Part shown: positions 17,128-26,455 of the stretch, piece by piece | How positions within the stretch are numbered: position 1 is the stretch's first letter | Layout: each line of letters starts with the position of its first letter | NCBI GenBank assembly: GCA_964555645.1 | Contig: CAZKTA010000001.1 | Coordinates: 372,001 to 436,000, forward strand | DNA from: DTLC01 sp964555645 | Lineage (GTDB): Bacteria > Verrucomicrobiota > Verrucomicrobiia > Limisphaerales > DTLC01 | Length of the DNA: 64,000 bases | Direction: 5' to 3' | Program-made: the position numbers and the translations under genes | The notes under the pieces: generated by a model | What the model saw: only the letters and a program-made list of their open reading frames with translations | The model's database searches: none | Told to the model about the DNA's origin: nothing

Positions 17128-17627
17128 TGGGCCTACCCCAGTAAAATGCATGGCAACACTGGTTACCAACTTGCACATGTGCATCGGACTTGAGAAATGC
17201 ACGGCCGATGCACGCCGGACGAAAAGTATGCTCTTGGCAGAAGCTGGCCCGTAACGTGTCGCCCGGAGGAGCGCAGTCGAATAAATTTTAGAAATGGTCT
17301 GTTCACCCAACAATGTGCCGCTTGGATTTCCAGAAACGTAGGGCCGGCCAAGCACGTGTGTAACAGCTTTTTACTATGGCCGCGGCCGTACGTAAAAGCA
17401 CTGTGTAATTAACCCAGCAGGTAGTCCATTCGCCGGTAGGTGCGTTTACCATGTGCAAGCTGGCCATAACACGGTCAAGGCGTGTAAGTCGGACAAGAAA
17501 CTACAGGGCTCGTTCCCGTTTTTCTGCGTCGGGACAACCATTGGAACCGAGGAGCACGACAAGCGCGCAGATTTAGTTGCCAATTGTATTTTGGGCGAGT
17601 GGGCTGTAACAATGTGGTGGACGATTT
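17128..17627. other. Intergenic stretch without a recognised gene
   Basis: 500 bases between two plus-strand oxidoreductase genes. Reading frames here are short and resemble nothing recognised. A 12-base perfect palindrome TGCACATGTGCA (17172-17183) and the GC-rich palindrome GGCCGCGGCC (17378-17387) are present; neither looks like a terminator. Confidence 0.45.
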
Positions 17628-19001
17628 ATGGGCATGATTCGGACTTTAACAGTAGGCACGGCGGTGCTTGCCGCAACCTCCTTGACCACCATGGCAAATT
17701 CGAATGTTGCATCTGCCAGGTTCAGGTTGGTCACAGTTGACCCGGGCCATTTCCACGCTGCGTTGGTTCAGAAGTTCATGTACGTAGATTTAGACCCACT
17801 GGTGCACGTGTATGCGCCGGGCGGCGAAGACTTGGTCGAGCACCTGCGTCGTATCGAGCGGTTCAATACACGGCCTGAGCAGCCGACCGCATGGAGGTCA
17901 CGGGTCTATATCGGGCCGGATTTTCTCGAGCGCATGCTCGCCGAGAAACCCGGCAACATCGTTGTGCTTTCGGGCAATAACGCGAAAAAAACGCAATACA
18001 TTTTGCGGTCGGTGCAGGCCGGCCTGCACGTGCTAGCGGACAAGCCAATGGCTATTACCCCTGCAGATTTCGAATTGCTCAAGCAAGCATTTGCTGTGGC
18101 AGAGTCGAACCGCGTGTTGATTTATGACATCATGACTGAGCGGTTCGAGATCACCTCGATTCTGCAGCGTGAACTGGCACAGCAACACAAGCTTTTCGGC
18201 AAGCTGGAGAAAGGCACGCCGGATGAACCCGCAATTGTCAAGGAAACCGTGCATCATTTCTCAAAGGTTGTCGCTGGTGCACAGCTCAGGCGCCCCCAGT
18301 GGTTCTTCGACGTGCGCCAGCAGGGCGAAGCTATCGTGGACGTGAGCACGCATCTGGTTGACTTGATCCAATGGCAAACGTTTCCTGAGCAAGCGCTCGA
18401 GCCGTCAGACGCGACCGTGCTGAGTGCCCGGCGCTGGACTACTCCTGTCACACGCGAGCAGTTCAAGAAAGTCACCGGCGCAGACGATTTCCCGTCGTAC
18501 ATGTTGCAGGATGTCAAAGACGGGGTGTTGCACTTGTATGCCAATGGCGAATTCACCTACCGACTGCGCGGTGTACACGCGCGCGTATGCGTGAAGTGGG
18601 CATTCGAAGCGCCGCCAGGCGGTGGCGACACGCATTTCTCGGTCATGCGCGGGACAAGGACGCGTCTGGTCGTGCGCCAGGGGGCTGAGCAAAACTACAA
18701 ACCCGTGCTCTACATTGAAAAGGCAACTGGCGAAGATGACTCTGCATTAGAGCAGGCAGTGGCGCGCGCATTCGAAAAGTTGCAGACCAAGTACGGCGGT
18801 GTCGGGTTTGAACGCGAAAAGCCAGGTGTCTGGCGCGTGACCATACCCGCCAAGTATGTGGTTGGGCACGAAGAACATTTTGCGCAAGTGACTGAGAATT
18901 TTCTACGTTACTTACGTGCTGGCCGGCTGCCTGAGTGGGAAGTGCCCAACATGCTCACTAAATACGCCACCATCATGCAGGCATACGAGTTGAGCAGGTA
19001 G
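17628..19001 (+). CDS. Secreted Gfo/Idh-like oxidoreductase with the 'putative oxidoreductase C-terminal' domain
   Basis: 457 residues; ATG 17628, or ATG 17634. A Sec-type signal (TLTVGTAVLAATSLTTMANS) is followed by FRLVTVDPGHFHAALVQ, the glycine turn of a Rossmann fold in the form typical of this subfamily (DPGHFHA rather than GxGxxG). GNIVVLSGNNAKKTQYILRSV and GLHVLADKPMAITPADF carry the conserved Lys-Pro dyad. The later EAIVDVSTHLVDLIQW and the C-terminal half (CVKWAFEAPPGGGDTHFSVMRGT) match the PF16490-type C-terminal domain. Found mainly in Bacteroidota and Verrucomicrobiota, usually beside other Gfo/Idh genes. Substrate unknown. It has a Sec signal whereas its upstream neighbour uses Tat. 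Confidence 0.82.
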   Translation: MGMIRTLTVGTAVLAATSLTTMANSNVASARFRLVTVDPGHFHAALVQKFMYVDLDPLVHVYAPGGEDLVEHLRRIERFNTRPEQPTAWRSRVYIGPDFLERMLAEKPGNIVVLSGNNAKKTQYILRSVQAGLHVLADKPMAITPADFELLKQAFAVAESNRVLIYDIMTERFEITSILQRELAQQHKLFGKLEKGTPDEPAIVKETVHHFSKVVAGAQLRRPQWFFDVRQQGEAIVDVSTHLVDLIQWQTFPEQALEPSDATVLSARRWTTPVTREQFKKVTGADDFPSYMLQDVKDGVLHLYANGEFTYRLRGVHARVCVKWAFEAPPGGGDTHFSVMRGTRTRLVVRQGAEQNYKPVLYIEKATGEDDSALEQAVARAFEKLQTKYGGVGFEREKPGVWRVTIPAKYVVGHEEHFAQVTENFLRYLRAGRLPEWEVPNMLTKYATIMQAYELSR

Positions 19002-19030
19002 CACCGCGCTGCAGATCTTTTTTGACAGAA

Positions 19031-19055
19031 ACCTTTTCGGCGGTTGCCGAAAGGT
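19031..19055 (+). terminator. Hairpin after the oxidoreductase gene (possible terminator)
   Basis: ACCTTTTCGGC / GCCGAAAGGT form a 10-bp stem with one bulged T and a GGTT loop, 29 bases after the stop at 19001, in the gap between converging genes. No U-tract follows on the plus strand. On the minus strand a T-run lies about 10 bases further on and is interrupted. It may therefore terminate weakly in either direction. Confidence 0.4.
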
Positions 19056-19263
19056 GCTCCTAGGATCCGCCATACATTTATCCTTTTTCAGCCGAGTGTC
19101 TTTTGTGTGCCAAAAGTCAGCAAGTAGCAGTTTGCTGGGGGTGCTCGCCGGTTGTTACACTGTGGCTCGGAAATGTTTTGGTGCGCCGGCGCTCATGAAC
19201 TAATGCACATTTGCTTGATGCAATGCGGGAAAGTTTGCCCAACTCGTCAGCTAACTCTATGTC

Positions 19264-21486
19264 TTACGGTGGCGAAATGGCACGATAAAATTTTGTGGGA
19301 AAGGGATTCGCGTTTCCGTCGGTAACTCGTGCGCGATTTGAGTGGCTCGAAATCAAAGTGATGAACTCCCAATCAAGCAGGTTGGTCGAACCCAAAATAG
19401 CGTACAATGTCTGCGGTATAACTGTGGCATCTAAAACAGCGTTGCGGTTTGAGTCAAAAGCAATTGCGTTGAATACAAGCGACCCCTGTGGGCGCGCGCC
19501 AACTGTATTGCCTACCGAAACCAATGTTGCGTCCTGCCGGCCATAGACAAGGAGGTTGCCGTTAGGCGAAAATGCAATGCACGCCGCTTGAACTGTTTCC
19601 TGTGTGATTGTCTGCGTGCACATGCCTGTTGCGATATCCCACAGTTTAACTGCGTTTGCGGCGGCTGATGCAAGCACGGTGCCGTCGGGTGAAAAAGCCA
19701 CGCAACTGACCATACTAGTGTCTGTGCCCAGCACACGTATTGAACCGTCCGAGACCCGCCACAGCATAAGCGCATTAGTGCCGCTGCTGCCAGAGGCTAC
19801 TGTGTCGCCGTCGGGACTAACTGCAAGCGCCTCGATGTTGTTTGAATGCCCTGTGAAGATGCAAACCAAACTGCCATTGGTCAAAGCCCAAACCTTCACA
19901 TTATTCTCGAACCTACGCCCGCCTGACACGAGCAGGTTACCAGCGGGCGAGAATGCCAAAGCCGTCACTCCATTCGAGTGTCCGTCCAGCGTTTGCAAAA
20001 GCGCGCCACTTGCCGCATCCCACAACCTGATTACTTTCTCGTCACAATCACCTCCTGTGGCGAGCACAGTGCCGTCTGGTGAAAATGCAAGTGCCATCAC
20101 ACCGTTGGTTGTGGCATGGATTGTCCGCAACACTGTGCCTTCGGTCACATTCCACAGTTTAACAGTCGGGTCGAGCGGCCCGCCTCCAGTGGCAAGCACC
20201 ACATTAGCCGGCGAAAAACAAATTGCACTTACCCACCCCGTATGCCCGGCCAACGCGTGCAGTAACCGACCATCGAGCAGGCGCCTTATACGGATTGTGT
20301 CGGCATCGCCAGCGCTAGCGCACAACCTGCCGTCTGCTGAGATGGCGAGTGCACGGACGTAATCTGTATGCGGACCGCTTGACCACAGCAGTGAACCGTC
20401 TGCTGCAGACCAAATTTTGAGAAGGTTATCGTCACCACCTGAAGCTAACTGTGTTCCGTCGGCCGAAAAAGCAAGCGCTGTCACCGTCCCAGCATGGGCT
20501 TGAATCGTCCGCGTGCATGAGCCGCTTGTGATGTCCCAGAATTTAATTGCGCCGTCTTCAGCCCCAGATGCAAGTGTCATGCCGTCGGGCGCAAAAGAAA
20601 TACTCGTCACACCGCTGGTATGGCCTGTGAGCGTGCGGATGCAAAGCCAGTTGGTGGTTGACCAGAGCCGAATTGTTTTATCAAAACTGGCGGATGCAAG
20701 ACATGCACCGTCCGGCGTGAACGCCACAGCAGTTACATTGCTTGCATGCGCACTGTTGGTTGACCAACGTTGTGCCCAAGCACTGTTCCAAACGCGGATT
20801 GCCCCGTCATCGCATGCTGAAGCAAACAAACCTGTGGGCGAAAACGCAATCGAGTTAACCGGTGCAGGACCAACTGATGTATTGTAAGCCGCGCGGTTTA
20901 TCACAATTGCGCCGGCACTGACCGTGCGGACGATATTGCTGCCAGCCGCATTTGCTGCGACGATGTTCGAGCCATCGGGTGAGAACGCAACCGCGGTTAT
21001 TCTGCCGAACCGGTTTGTCATTGAGCGGAGCATTACAACATTGGTTGCTGACCAACCGTTCGTTGCCTGCCACAGCAACACACGGCCTAGCCCGTTGTTA
21101 CCGCTACTGTAACCGCCTGCGTAAGTGCCTATTGCCAGTCTCGTGTTGTCGGGTGAAAATGCAACTGCCGTGGCTTGGTATGGGTGCGTTGAGAATGTCC
21201 GAATTAGCGTGCCATTTGTTGACCATAGCTTGACGGTTGTGTCGTCACTTGCTGTGGCAATGACGGCGCCGTCAGGCGAGCATACTACGTTGTTGATCTT
21301 ACCTGCGTGACCTGCTTGAACCCGGACCTGCGCAGTCGCAGCAGCGCAGCAAATCAACAGCCACACCAGGGCAAGCGTTGCGGGTCGGCTTACTTTGGAC
21401 GCTGGTAGAGTACAGGCTGCACCGCTGGGCGAGTTTTGATTTTTACTGTTGATTTTGTCGGACTGCATTTGGCGGGTCGGGTTCAT
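19264..21486 (-). CDS. Secreted WD40-repeat protein, two seven-bladed propellers
   Basis: 740 residues. A late hydrophobic signal (about 36-52, ATLALVWLLICCAAATAQV) is followed by fourteen WD40-type repeats of the form GH-x-x-x-V-x-x-x-x-F-S-P-D-G...LASG...D-x-x-x-K-L-W. Fourteen repeats would make two seven-bladed propellers. The C-terminal 60 residues (YAILGSTNLLDWEFITLI... FPTKFYRAI) form the short module often found at the end of exported Verrucomicrobia proteins. WD40 propellers are protein-interaction platforms; bacterial exported ones are poorly characterised. The start codon overlaps the stop of the DUF362 gene by 4 bp, so the two are probably co-translated. High internal repetition makes recombination between blades possible. 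Confidence 0.88.
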   Translation of the reverse strand: MNPTRQMQSDKINSKNQNSPSGAACTLPASKVSRPATLALVWLLICCAAATAQVRVQAGHAGKINNVVCSPDGAVIATASDDTTVKLWSTNGTLIRTFSTHPYQATAVAFSPDNTRLAIGTYAGGYSSGNNGLGRVLLWQATNGWSATNVVMLRSMTNRFGRITAVAFSPDGSNIVAANAAGSNIVRTVSAGAIVINRAAYNTSVGPAPVNSIAFSPTGLFASACDDGAIRVWNSAWAQRWSTNSAHASNVTAVAFTPDGACLASASFDKTIRLWSTTNWLCIRTLTGHTSGVTSISFAPDGMTLASGAEDGAIKFWDITSGSCTRTIQAHAGTVTALAFSADGTQLASGGDDNLLKIWSAADGSLLWSSGPHTDYVRALAISADGRLCASAGDADTIRIRRLLDGRLLHALAGHTGWVSAICFSPANVVLATGGGPLDPTVKLWNVTEGTVLRTIHATTNGVMALAFSPDGTVLATGGDCDEKVIRLWDAASGALLQTLDGHSNGVTALAFSPAGNLLVSGGRRFENNVKVWALTNGSLVCIFTGHSNNIEALAVSPDGDTVASGSSGTNALMLWRVSDGSIRVLGTDTSMVSCVAFSPDGTVLASAAANAVKLWDIATGMCTQTITQETVQAACIAFSPNGNLLVYGRQDATLVSVGNTVGARPQGSLVFNAIAFDSNRNAVLDATVIPQTLYAILGSTNLLDWEFITLISSHSNRARVTDGNANPFPTKFYRAISPP

Positions 21487-22694
21487 TCCCGTGGTGTAGG
21501 TCTAATGCCTACCAATTCGCTGTAGTTTGGCGGCTTAACGTTCGAGTGCGCGTCGTAGTTAAGCACAAGCCCCGGGTTAGCCGCAATTGTGTCAACTATG
21601 GGTTGGCCTGTGCGCGCATCAATGATTTGTGAAATGTCCCAACTGCCGAGCCCAGCCTGCGCGCAGTAGTTCAAACAAGCTGGGAACATTGGACAATCGA
21701 GTGTGCCTGGGTCGGTTCCACTGTTGATCACGGTCTGGCTGGTATAGTAGTTTGCGTACCACGAATCGCCCCCCATGAGCTTTACTGCGACCCGGTCGGC
21801 TGCAACCCAGTCAAACGCAACAATCGCAGGTTTCAAAACCGGAATGGCTGCGTACCCACCTACTGGTCCATTGCCTTGCATGCCCTCGGATCCATCGAGT
21901 ACGGCAAGGTGAGGCCGGATGCCGTAAACCTTTGCCAGCCGGTACATGTTGTCGGCGATGATTTGCGACGCAACAAACGCATTCCAAGGATCAGCGCCGT
22001 GCATGCCGTTGGCTTTGTCGTCCTTTGCGCCGGGCTGATTCCAGAGTTTACCTGCGTCAACCACAGGCGCGCTCATAGCGATGTTTTTGAGCGACAATGT
22101 TGCAACTGCGAAGTTATGAGTTTTGAACCGTGTGGCCGAGATGATGAAATTGCGCGGGTCCAGATAAAGTCTTGAGACTCGGATTGTTGTGTTAGGAGTG
22201 CTGTCGGAAGCACGCGACCAGACGCGCACTTGTGCATAGCTTTCTTGGTTCAGATCAATGAACTTGACCGGGTACCGGTTTGCGAGTTTCAAGTACCCCA
22301 TGTTGTCGAACCCGGCCATTGCACCGCCTGTGGCCGAAGATTCAGCAATAGCAACGTTTGTCGTGCCAATAGACTTGAGAAACTCGAGGATACCCTCCAG
22401 TACCTCGTCATGTGTGCATGCCAAACCGACGGTGATGCTCACCAGGTTTGGCTTAATAACAACGCGCCGACCTGCAATAGCAGTGGCAATTTGTTTTTTG
22501 AAAACCTGCAACGCACGAAACACGTTATCTGCACGGTCGTTGCCCCAGGTTAAAGCAACTCGCCCAACCGTTGTATGGGCGTGTGTCGTGAATGGGATCG
22601 AACCAATTCGCCATGCGACCGCTGTGCCTGCTGCGCCCAACACGCTTCGTTTAATAAACTCCCGTCGGGAAGCGCGATACGGTAGATGGTTCAT
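21483..22694 (-). CDS. Tat-exported DUF362-family protein
   Basis: 403 residues with a Tat signal (SRREFIKRSVLGAAGTAVAW). The body matches DUF362: GRRVVIKPNLVSI, THDEVLEGILEFLKS, NVAIAESSATGGAM, the ISATRFKTHNFAVATLSLKN stretch and the MHGADPWNAFVASQIIADNM region. DUF362 proteins often carry ferredoxin-like Fe-S modules, but no CxxCxxC cluster motif is seen here, so this is the cluster-free form. Tat export suggests a cofactor or tight folding before export. It is translationally coupled to the WD40 protein downstream, which hints at a complex. Enzymatic role is unknown. Confidence 0.85.
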   Translation of the reverse strand: MNHLPYRASRREFIKRSVLGAAGTAVAWRIGSIPFTTHAHTTVGRVALTWGNDRADNVFRALQVFKKQIATAIAGRRVVIKPNLVSITVGLACTHDEVLEGILEFLKSIGTTNVAIAESSATGGAMAGFDNMGYLKLANRYPVKFIDLNQESYAQVRVWSRASDSTPNTTIRVSRLYLDPRNFIISATRFKTHNFAVATLSLKNIAMSAPVVDAGKLWNQPGAKDDKANGMHGADPWNAFVASQIIADNMYRLAKVYGIRPHLAVLDGSEGMQGNGPVGGYAAIPVLKPAIVAFDWVAADRVAVKLMGGDSWYANYYTSQTVINSGTDPGTLDCPMFPACLNYCAQAGLGSWDISQIIDARTGQPIVDTIAANPGLVLNYDAHSNVKPPNYSELVGIRPTPRE

Positions 22695-23037
22695 TTCGAT
22701 TTATGATGTGAATGTTGCTACAAGCATAGCACCGCAAAGCACAGCCGGCAAATCCGGAACTGGTTGGTGGCCGGAAAACTGCTCAGCTAATCCAGGTTTT
22801 GTTCGATAATTCAGCTATGCCGGCAGGCCGTGACTGTGGCCAAAAGATCGGACCGACGGTCACAGACCGCTGTTCCACCCCGTAAAGCAGGATCGGCCGC
22901 ACACCGATGTGATTACGTGCTGAGGCAGGTTTTATTCCCCTCCGTAACGAGCAGTTAAGTTGTGCGGCTTTGAATATGCTAAGCTACAAAGATAATAGTG
23001 GCGTGTTTTGCAGCGAACGGTCACCGGAACGGTGAAG
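22695..23037. other. Intergenic stretch downstream of nrfA
   Basis: 343 bases between nrfA and the DUF362 gene, both on the minus strand. No gene seen. Immediately after the nrfA stop is a small perfect hairpin, TCACCG-GAA-CGGTGA (23021-23035), without a U-tract. The promoter of the DUF362/WD40 pair should lie in the rest of this stretch. Confidence 0.45.
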
Positions 23038-24441
23038 CTATCTTGATTTGCGTAGGGTAGCCTGCCCTTTACGTGAAAAATCAATTGAGTTGGCCAAGAT
23101 ACGTGCTGCTTCCTGAGGCGCGTGAAATCCCATCGAGTTTTCGGACTCGATAAAATCGAGGTAAAACTGCGCTTTACGCTGGAAATTCAGTGCATGAGCC
23201 AGCTCAGCTTCACTTACTCCAGCTTCGCGTGCATGTTTGATTTCGCCAATCAATTCTACAAGTGCGTCCAACGCGAGGTTCCGCAACTGAAACGTGCGTT
23301 CCTGAATCGTTTCGACACGGTCTTTTAGCTCTGCTTCAGGCCAACGATGACAGGTCTGGCATGCGTGATTGATGTTAAGAAGTGGGCTGCGCACATGATG
23401 ATCACTGATTTTGAAAGCGCCAACACGTTTGAATGCCATGTGACAATCCGCACACGCAACACCGGACCGAGCGTGAATACCTCGACTCCAAAGCTCGAAT
23501 TCGGGATGTTGCACCTTTAAAACCGACGCACCCGAGTCCGCATGTACCCAGTCTTTGTGCTGCACAGCATCGTAATAATCGAGCATTTGCTCGACCTGAT
23601 TTCCCTTGGCCCACGGATAAACAAGTTGTTTTTCGGGGCCTTTGAAGTAGTACTCGACGTGGCATTGCGCGCACACAAACGCACGCATTTCCTGTCTCGT
23701 CGCCATACTGTTGACGTCGTAATTTTCGATACCTTGCGACGCTTTAAGCGCGCGTATGCCCTGGATGAATGCAGGTCGGGTAATCCGAAGCCGCATTGTC
23801 TCAGGCTCATGACAATCAATGCATCCGATATGGCGTGTAACAAGTTTACGCGCTTCTGCAAACGGCATTTTGTTCATCAGCTCGAAGCCCTTGTGCAGGT
23901 CGCCTTGCCCGAGATTTTTGTAGGCAGTGTAAACCGAGGCGTGACAGTGCAAGCATGTGCCGGGTTGCGCTGCTACACGTTGCCGTTCGGTGTACGTCTG
24001 GTCATCGAGCATGTACGCGTGCCCGCGGCTTTCGCGTGCGTCAACAGCAAAAGGATAACCCGCCCACATGATTTTGAGGCGCGGATCGGCTTCGAGTTCT
24101 GAACGCGCGACAATCGAACGTGGATCAGCTTGGGTTGGCGTGCGCGGCATGGCTTCGCTGCCACCGAATCGAGTCCTGACCATGTCAACTGTGCGCAAAT
24201 AATCATCGTACTGAAACGGGAAGTTTCTGCCCCAAATGGCCGGGTCATCGGTTGTATCGGTCAGCTCGACGACTCGAAAGAACGGGTAACGCGCTTCCTG
24301 TTTACGCTCGAATATGTTGAGCAACAACGCCAGGGTACCTGCGGTAACTAGCGCAGACACAGCCGCAATTAAAAGCAGCACAACACTTCTGGAAAATCCC
24401 GCATAGAGGGCTGCGTGCGATTCTGTAGTTTGGACTGTCAT
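23038..24441 (-). CDS. nrfA: Cytochrome c nitrite reductase NrfA (ammonia-forming, CxxCH-type catalytic heme)
   Basis: 467 residues from ATG 24441. An N-terminal hydrophobic segment (about 19-41) may be an uncleaved anchor. Five heme motifs are visible: CLHCH (163-167), CIDCH (207-211), CAQCH (257-261), CADCH (330-334) and CQTCH (361-365). The context is diagnostic of NrfA: GYPFAVDARESRGHAY (catalytic Arg about 139), CAQCHVEYYFKG (catalytic Tyr about 264) and KVQHPEFELWSRGIHARSGVACADCHM (catalytic His about 323). In most NrfA the first heme motif is CxxCK; here it is CxxCH. It reduces nitrite to ammonium with six electrons. nrfH lies 32 bases upstream. Confidence 0.95.
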   Translation of the reverse strand: MTVQTTESHAALYAGFSRSVVLLLIAAVSALVTAGTLALLLNIFERKQEARYPFFRVVELTDTTDDPAIWGRNFPFQYDDYLRTVDMVRTRFGGSEAMPRTPTQADPRSIVARSELEADPRLKIMWAGYPFAVDARESRGHAYMLDDQTYTERQRVAAQPGTCLHCHASVYTAYKNLGQGDLHKGFELMNKMPFAEARKLVTRHIGCIDCHEPETMRLRITRPAFIQGIRALKASQGIENYDVNSMATRQEMRAFVCAQCHVEYYFKGPEKQLVYPWAKGNQVEQMLDYYDAVQHKDWVHADSGASVLKVQHPEFELWSRGIHARSGVACADCHMAFKRVGAFKISDHHVRSPLLNINHACQTCHRWPEAELKDRVETIQERTFQLRNLALDALVELIGEIKHAREAGVSEAELAHALNFQRKAQFYLDFIESENSMGFHAPQEAARILANSIDFSRKGQATLRKSR

Positions 24442-24473
24442 TCTACCATTGTGAGTTGATCTTTTTTGTGCGG

Positions 24474-24929
24474 TCAGCGTGTCATGTGGCCAACTGCAGG
24501 GTGACACCGCACACACGAAAGCAGTTCTGTAGAGTGTACAGGTAATTCTATAGCTGACACCATTTCTTGATGACATTTGCGACAGGCCGTTTCTGTAACC
24601 GCATGGTTACGCGCCTTGATTTGCATCGGCTCGGGGTAGCGGCCGGTCGTGAAAGCTAGCGAATGCATGAACCCGTTCTGCGTCTTGGTGATGTACTTAG
24701 GCACCAGACCCGGCGGTGTGTGACAGTCGTTGCAGACAGCGACGTTTCGGTGACTCGATTTGGTCCAGGCACTCAATTGCTGTTCCATAACATGGCAGTT
24801 TACGCATGCGGCAGGGTCGTTGGTAAAATACGAGTACCCGCGAGCATAAACAAACGTGAATCCGCATACACCAAGCGCACAGCCGATCAATGCGCATGCC
24901 AAAACCTGGGTTGCTGTCACGGTCTTCAT
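24474..24929 (-). CDS. nrfH: NrfH, membrane tetraheme quinol dehydrogenase
   Basis: 151 residues from ATG 24929; a TTG at 24998 would add 23 residues before the membrane helix and is less likely. One N-terminal transmembrane helix (about 8-28) is followed by four heme motifs: CVNCHVM (42-48, the Met being the unusual ligand of heme 1 in NrfH), CNDCH (66-70), CRKCH (116-120) and CVRCH (139-143). This is the NapC/NirT-type NrfH architecture, which takes electrons from menaquinol and passes them to NrfA. The gene order nrfH-nrfA and the short spacing match the common operon. Confidence 0.94.
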   Translation of the reverse strand: MKTVTATQVLACALIGCALGVCGFTFVYARGYSYFTNDPAACVNCHVMEQQLSAWTKSSHRNVAVCNDCHTPPGLVPKYITKTQNGFMHSLAFTTGRYPEPMQIKARNHAVTETACRKCHQEMVSAIELPVHSTELLSCVRCHPAVGHMTR

Positions 24930-25000
24930 CACAGTCGCTTCTGGAAAAACCGACCGAGTAACAGCTTTAGATTGTATGGAAAGGCCAGCTTGCTCCAAGC

Positions 25001-26323
25001 TTAAAATGTGTACTTAAGCGTCAGAGCAACGATGTGCCGGCTAAATTCGCGACCTTCAGCGTATGTGGCAATACTGGTTGGTACCTTGTTTTCGACCCAG
25101 TCGTATGAATAACTCAGTTCGCCGGTCAGATGTTTGGCGTATGCATAGCTCAAGTTCACGCTGGGGGTGTAAATCCAGTCTTCACGCTGCACCGGCGCCT
25201 GCCAGTCGCCGATGTATAGCTGGAACCCGGCGCTGCCTACCAGCTTGTCGCTAAATTTGTGTCGCCAAATTATACTGTAGGTAATGTCCTCATAAACGCT
25301 CTGGCTGGTGAAAGCGGGTTGTTCGTAACGCCGATTCAACAACACGACAGTGTCCGCCTTTGTAGGCACAATCGTCACAGTGGCATCAATCCAGTAAAGG
25401 ACTTCATCACGATTAAAGCCTGCTGGCGTTGTGTTTCGCCAGTTGCGCAAGTCCGGCCCGGTCAAAACTGCCAGGCGCAACCACGAGACCGGCGTGCCCT
25501 CAACACCCACCAGGATACGGTGATATTCGCTGTCGTATGGGCTGTCGGCAAAACGTGTGGGGTCAAATACGGACGGTCCCCTAAACTGGTCTTGCCTGCC
25601 GTAGCGATACCCAATAATGAGCGAGGTTGCCTCAGCGATTTTGTACCCGATGTCCAGTCCGCCGTTGACATCTTGCCTGTCGTTGTAGTTCACATAAACG
25701 TACGGGGCGGGTATATCGGCGCTAAGCTTTTGTTGGGTGCGAAAGTCGTGGATGTAAGCTGAGCCAACCGGACGCATGAACAGTTTCCCGATCGAATACG
25801 CCATTTTGATGCTACCCCTGTAAACGAGTGCGTCTCGGCGGTCGCGCAACGGTATACCGCCGACTGCAGGCACATCCTGCGGTCGAGCAAAAAGCGGCCC
25901 GAGACTTTCGCCGTCTATGTACGCGAACGCATTTGCCTGTTCCCACGCCAAATGCTCAGTCTTGCCGTTGAGCGTGAGGCCAACCCGATGCGCAAAATGG
26001 TCTTCGGTACGCGCATTGTGGTAGAAGACTATATCGGGCGCATAAGACACCGCGGCATTAAACCCTTCGCTGGCGGTGTAAGTAACTGCCAGACGCGGGG
26101 TTAGTGTGGTGACCCACGAGTCTTTTTTGGCCGGTAAAGCGCCCGGCGCAGCGGTTGTCGGTGCCGTATCCTGCAAGTACACGTTGCTGTCGTACGCCTC
26201 TTTTAGGGCCAGATCAACTTTGTAAACCCAGTTGGTTTTTGCACCTAAACAGCGCACTGGGGCAAACACGGCACATCCCAATGCTAAAGCAAGCGACCAG
26301 TATGAAATGGTTTTCGACAGCAT
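25001..26323 (-). CDS. Outer-membrane beta-barrel protein (BBP2/porin-like) upstream of nrfHA
   Basis: 440 residues from ATG 26323; an in-frame extension to 26413 is less likely. A signal peptide (SYWSLALALGCAVFAPVRCLGA) is followed by many amphipathic alternating strands (TPRLAVTYTASEGFNAAVSYAP, VNGGLDIGYKIAEATSLIIGYRYG, TGELSYSYDWVENK) and a C-terminal ALTLKYTF ending in Phe, as outer-membrane barrels do. The DLALKEAYDSNVYLQD opening resembles the beta-barrel porin 2 type. It has no heme motif. Its position about 70 bases before nrfH on the same strand suggests a role in nitrite or ammonium passage or simply an operon neighbour; this is inference. Confidence 0.7.
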   Translation of the reverse strand: MLSKTISYWSLALALGCAVFAPVRCLGAKTNWVYKVDLALKEAYDSNVYLQDTAPTTAAPGALPAKKDSWVTTLTPRLAVTYTASEGFNAAVSYAPDIVFYHNARTEDHFAHRVGLTLNGKTEHLAWEQANAFAYIDGESLGPLFARPQDVPAVGGIPLRDRRDALVYRGSIKMAYSIGKLFMRPVGSAYIHDFRTQQKLSADIPAPYVYVNYNDRQDVNGGLDIGYKIAEATSLIIGYRYGRQDQFRGPSVFDPTRFADSPYDSEYHRILVGVEGTPVSWLRLAVLTGPDLRNWRNTTPAGFNRDEVLYWIDATVTIVPTKADTVVLLNRRYEQPAFTSQSVYEDITYSIIWRHKFSDKLVGSAGFQLYIGDWQAPVQREDWIYTPSVNLSYAYAKHLTGELSYSYDWVENKVPTSIATYAEGREFSRHIVALTLKYTF

Positions 26324-26455
26324 TGTCTTTGCGGCAAGGAGCACAATGGCATCGGCTTGGCGGATGGAAACTGTTAGGTTCATTTTTCGTGTGCGGTTTA
26401 ATTTGGTGCGCATGGTTGGGAACTGATTGGATTTCCGCCTACACGGCGTGGCTGA

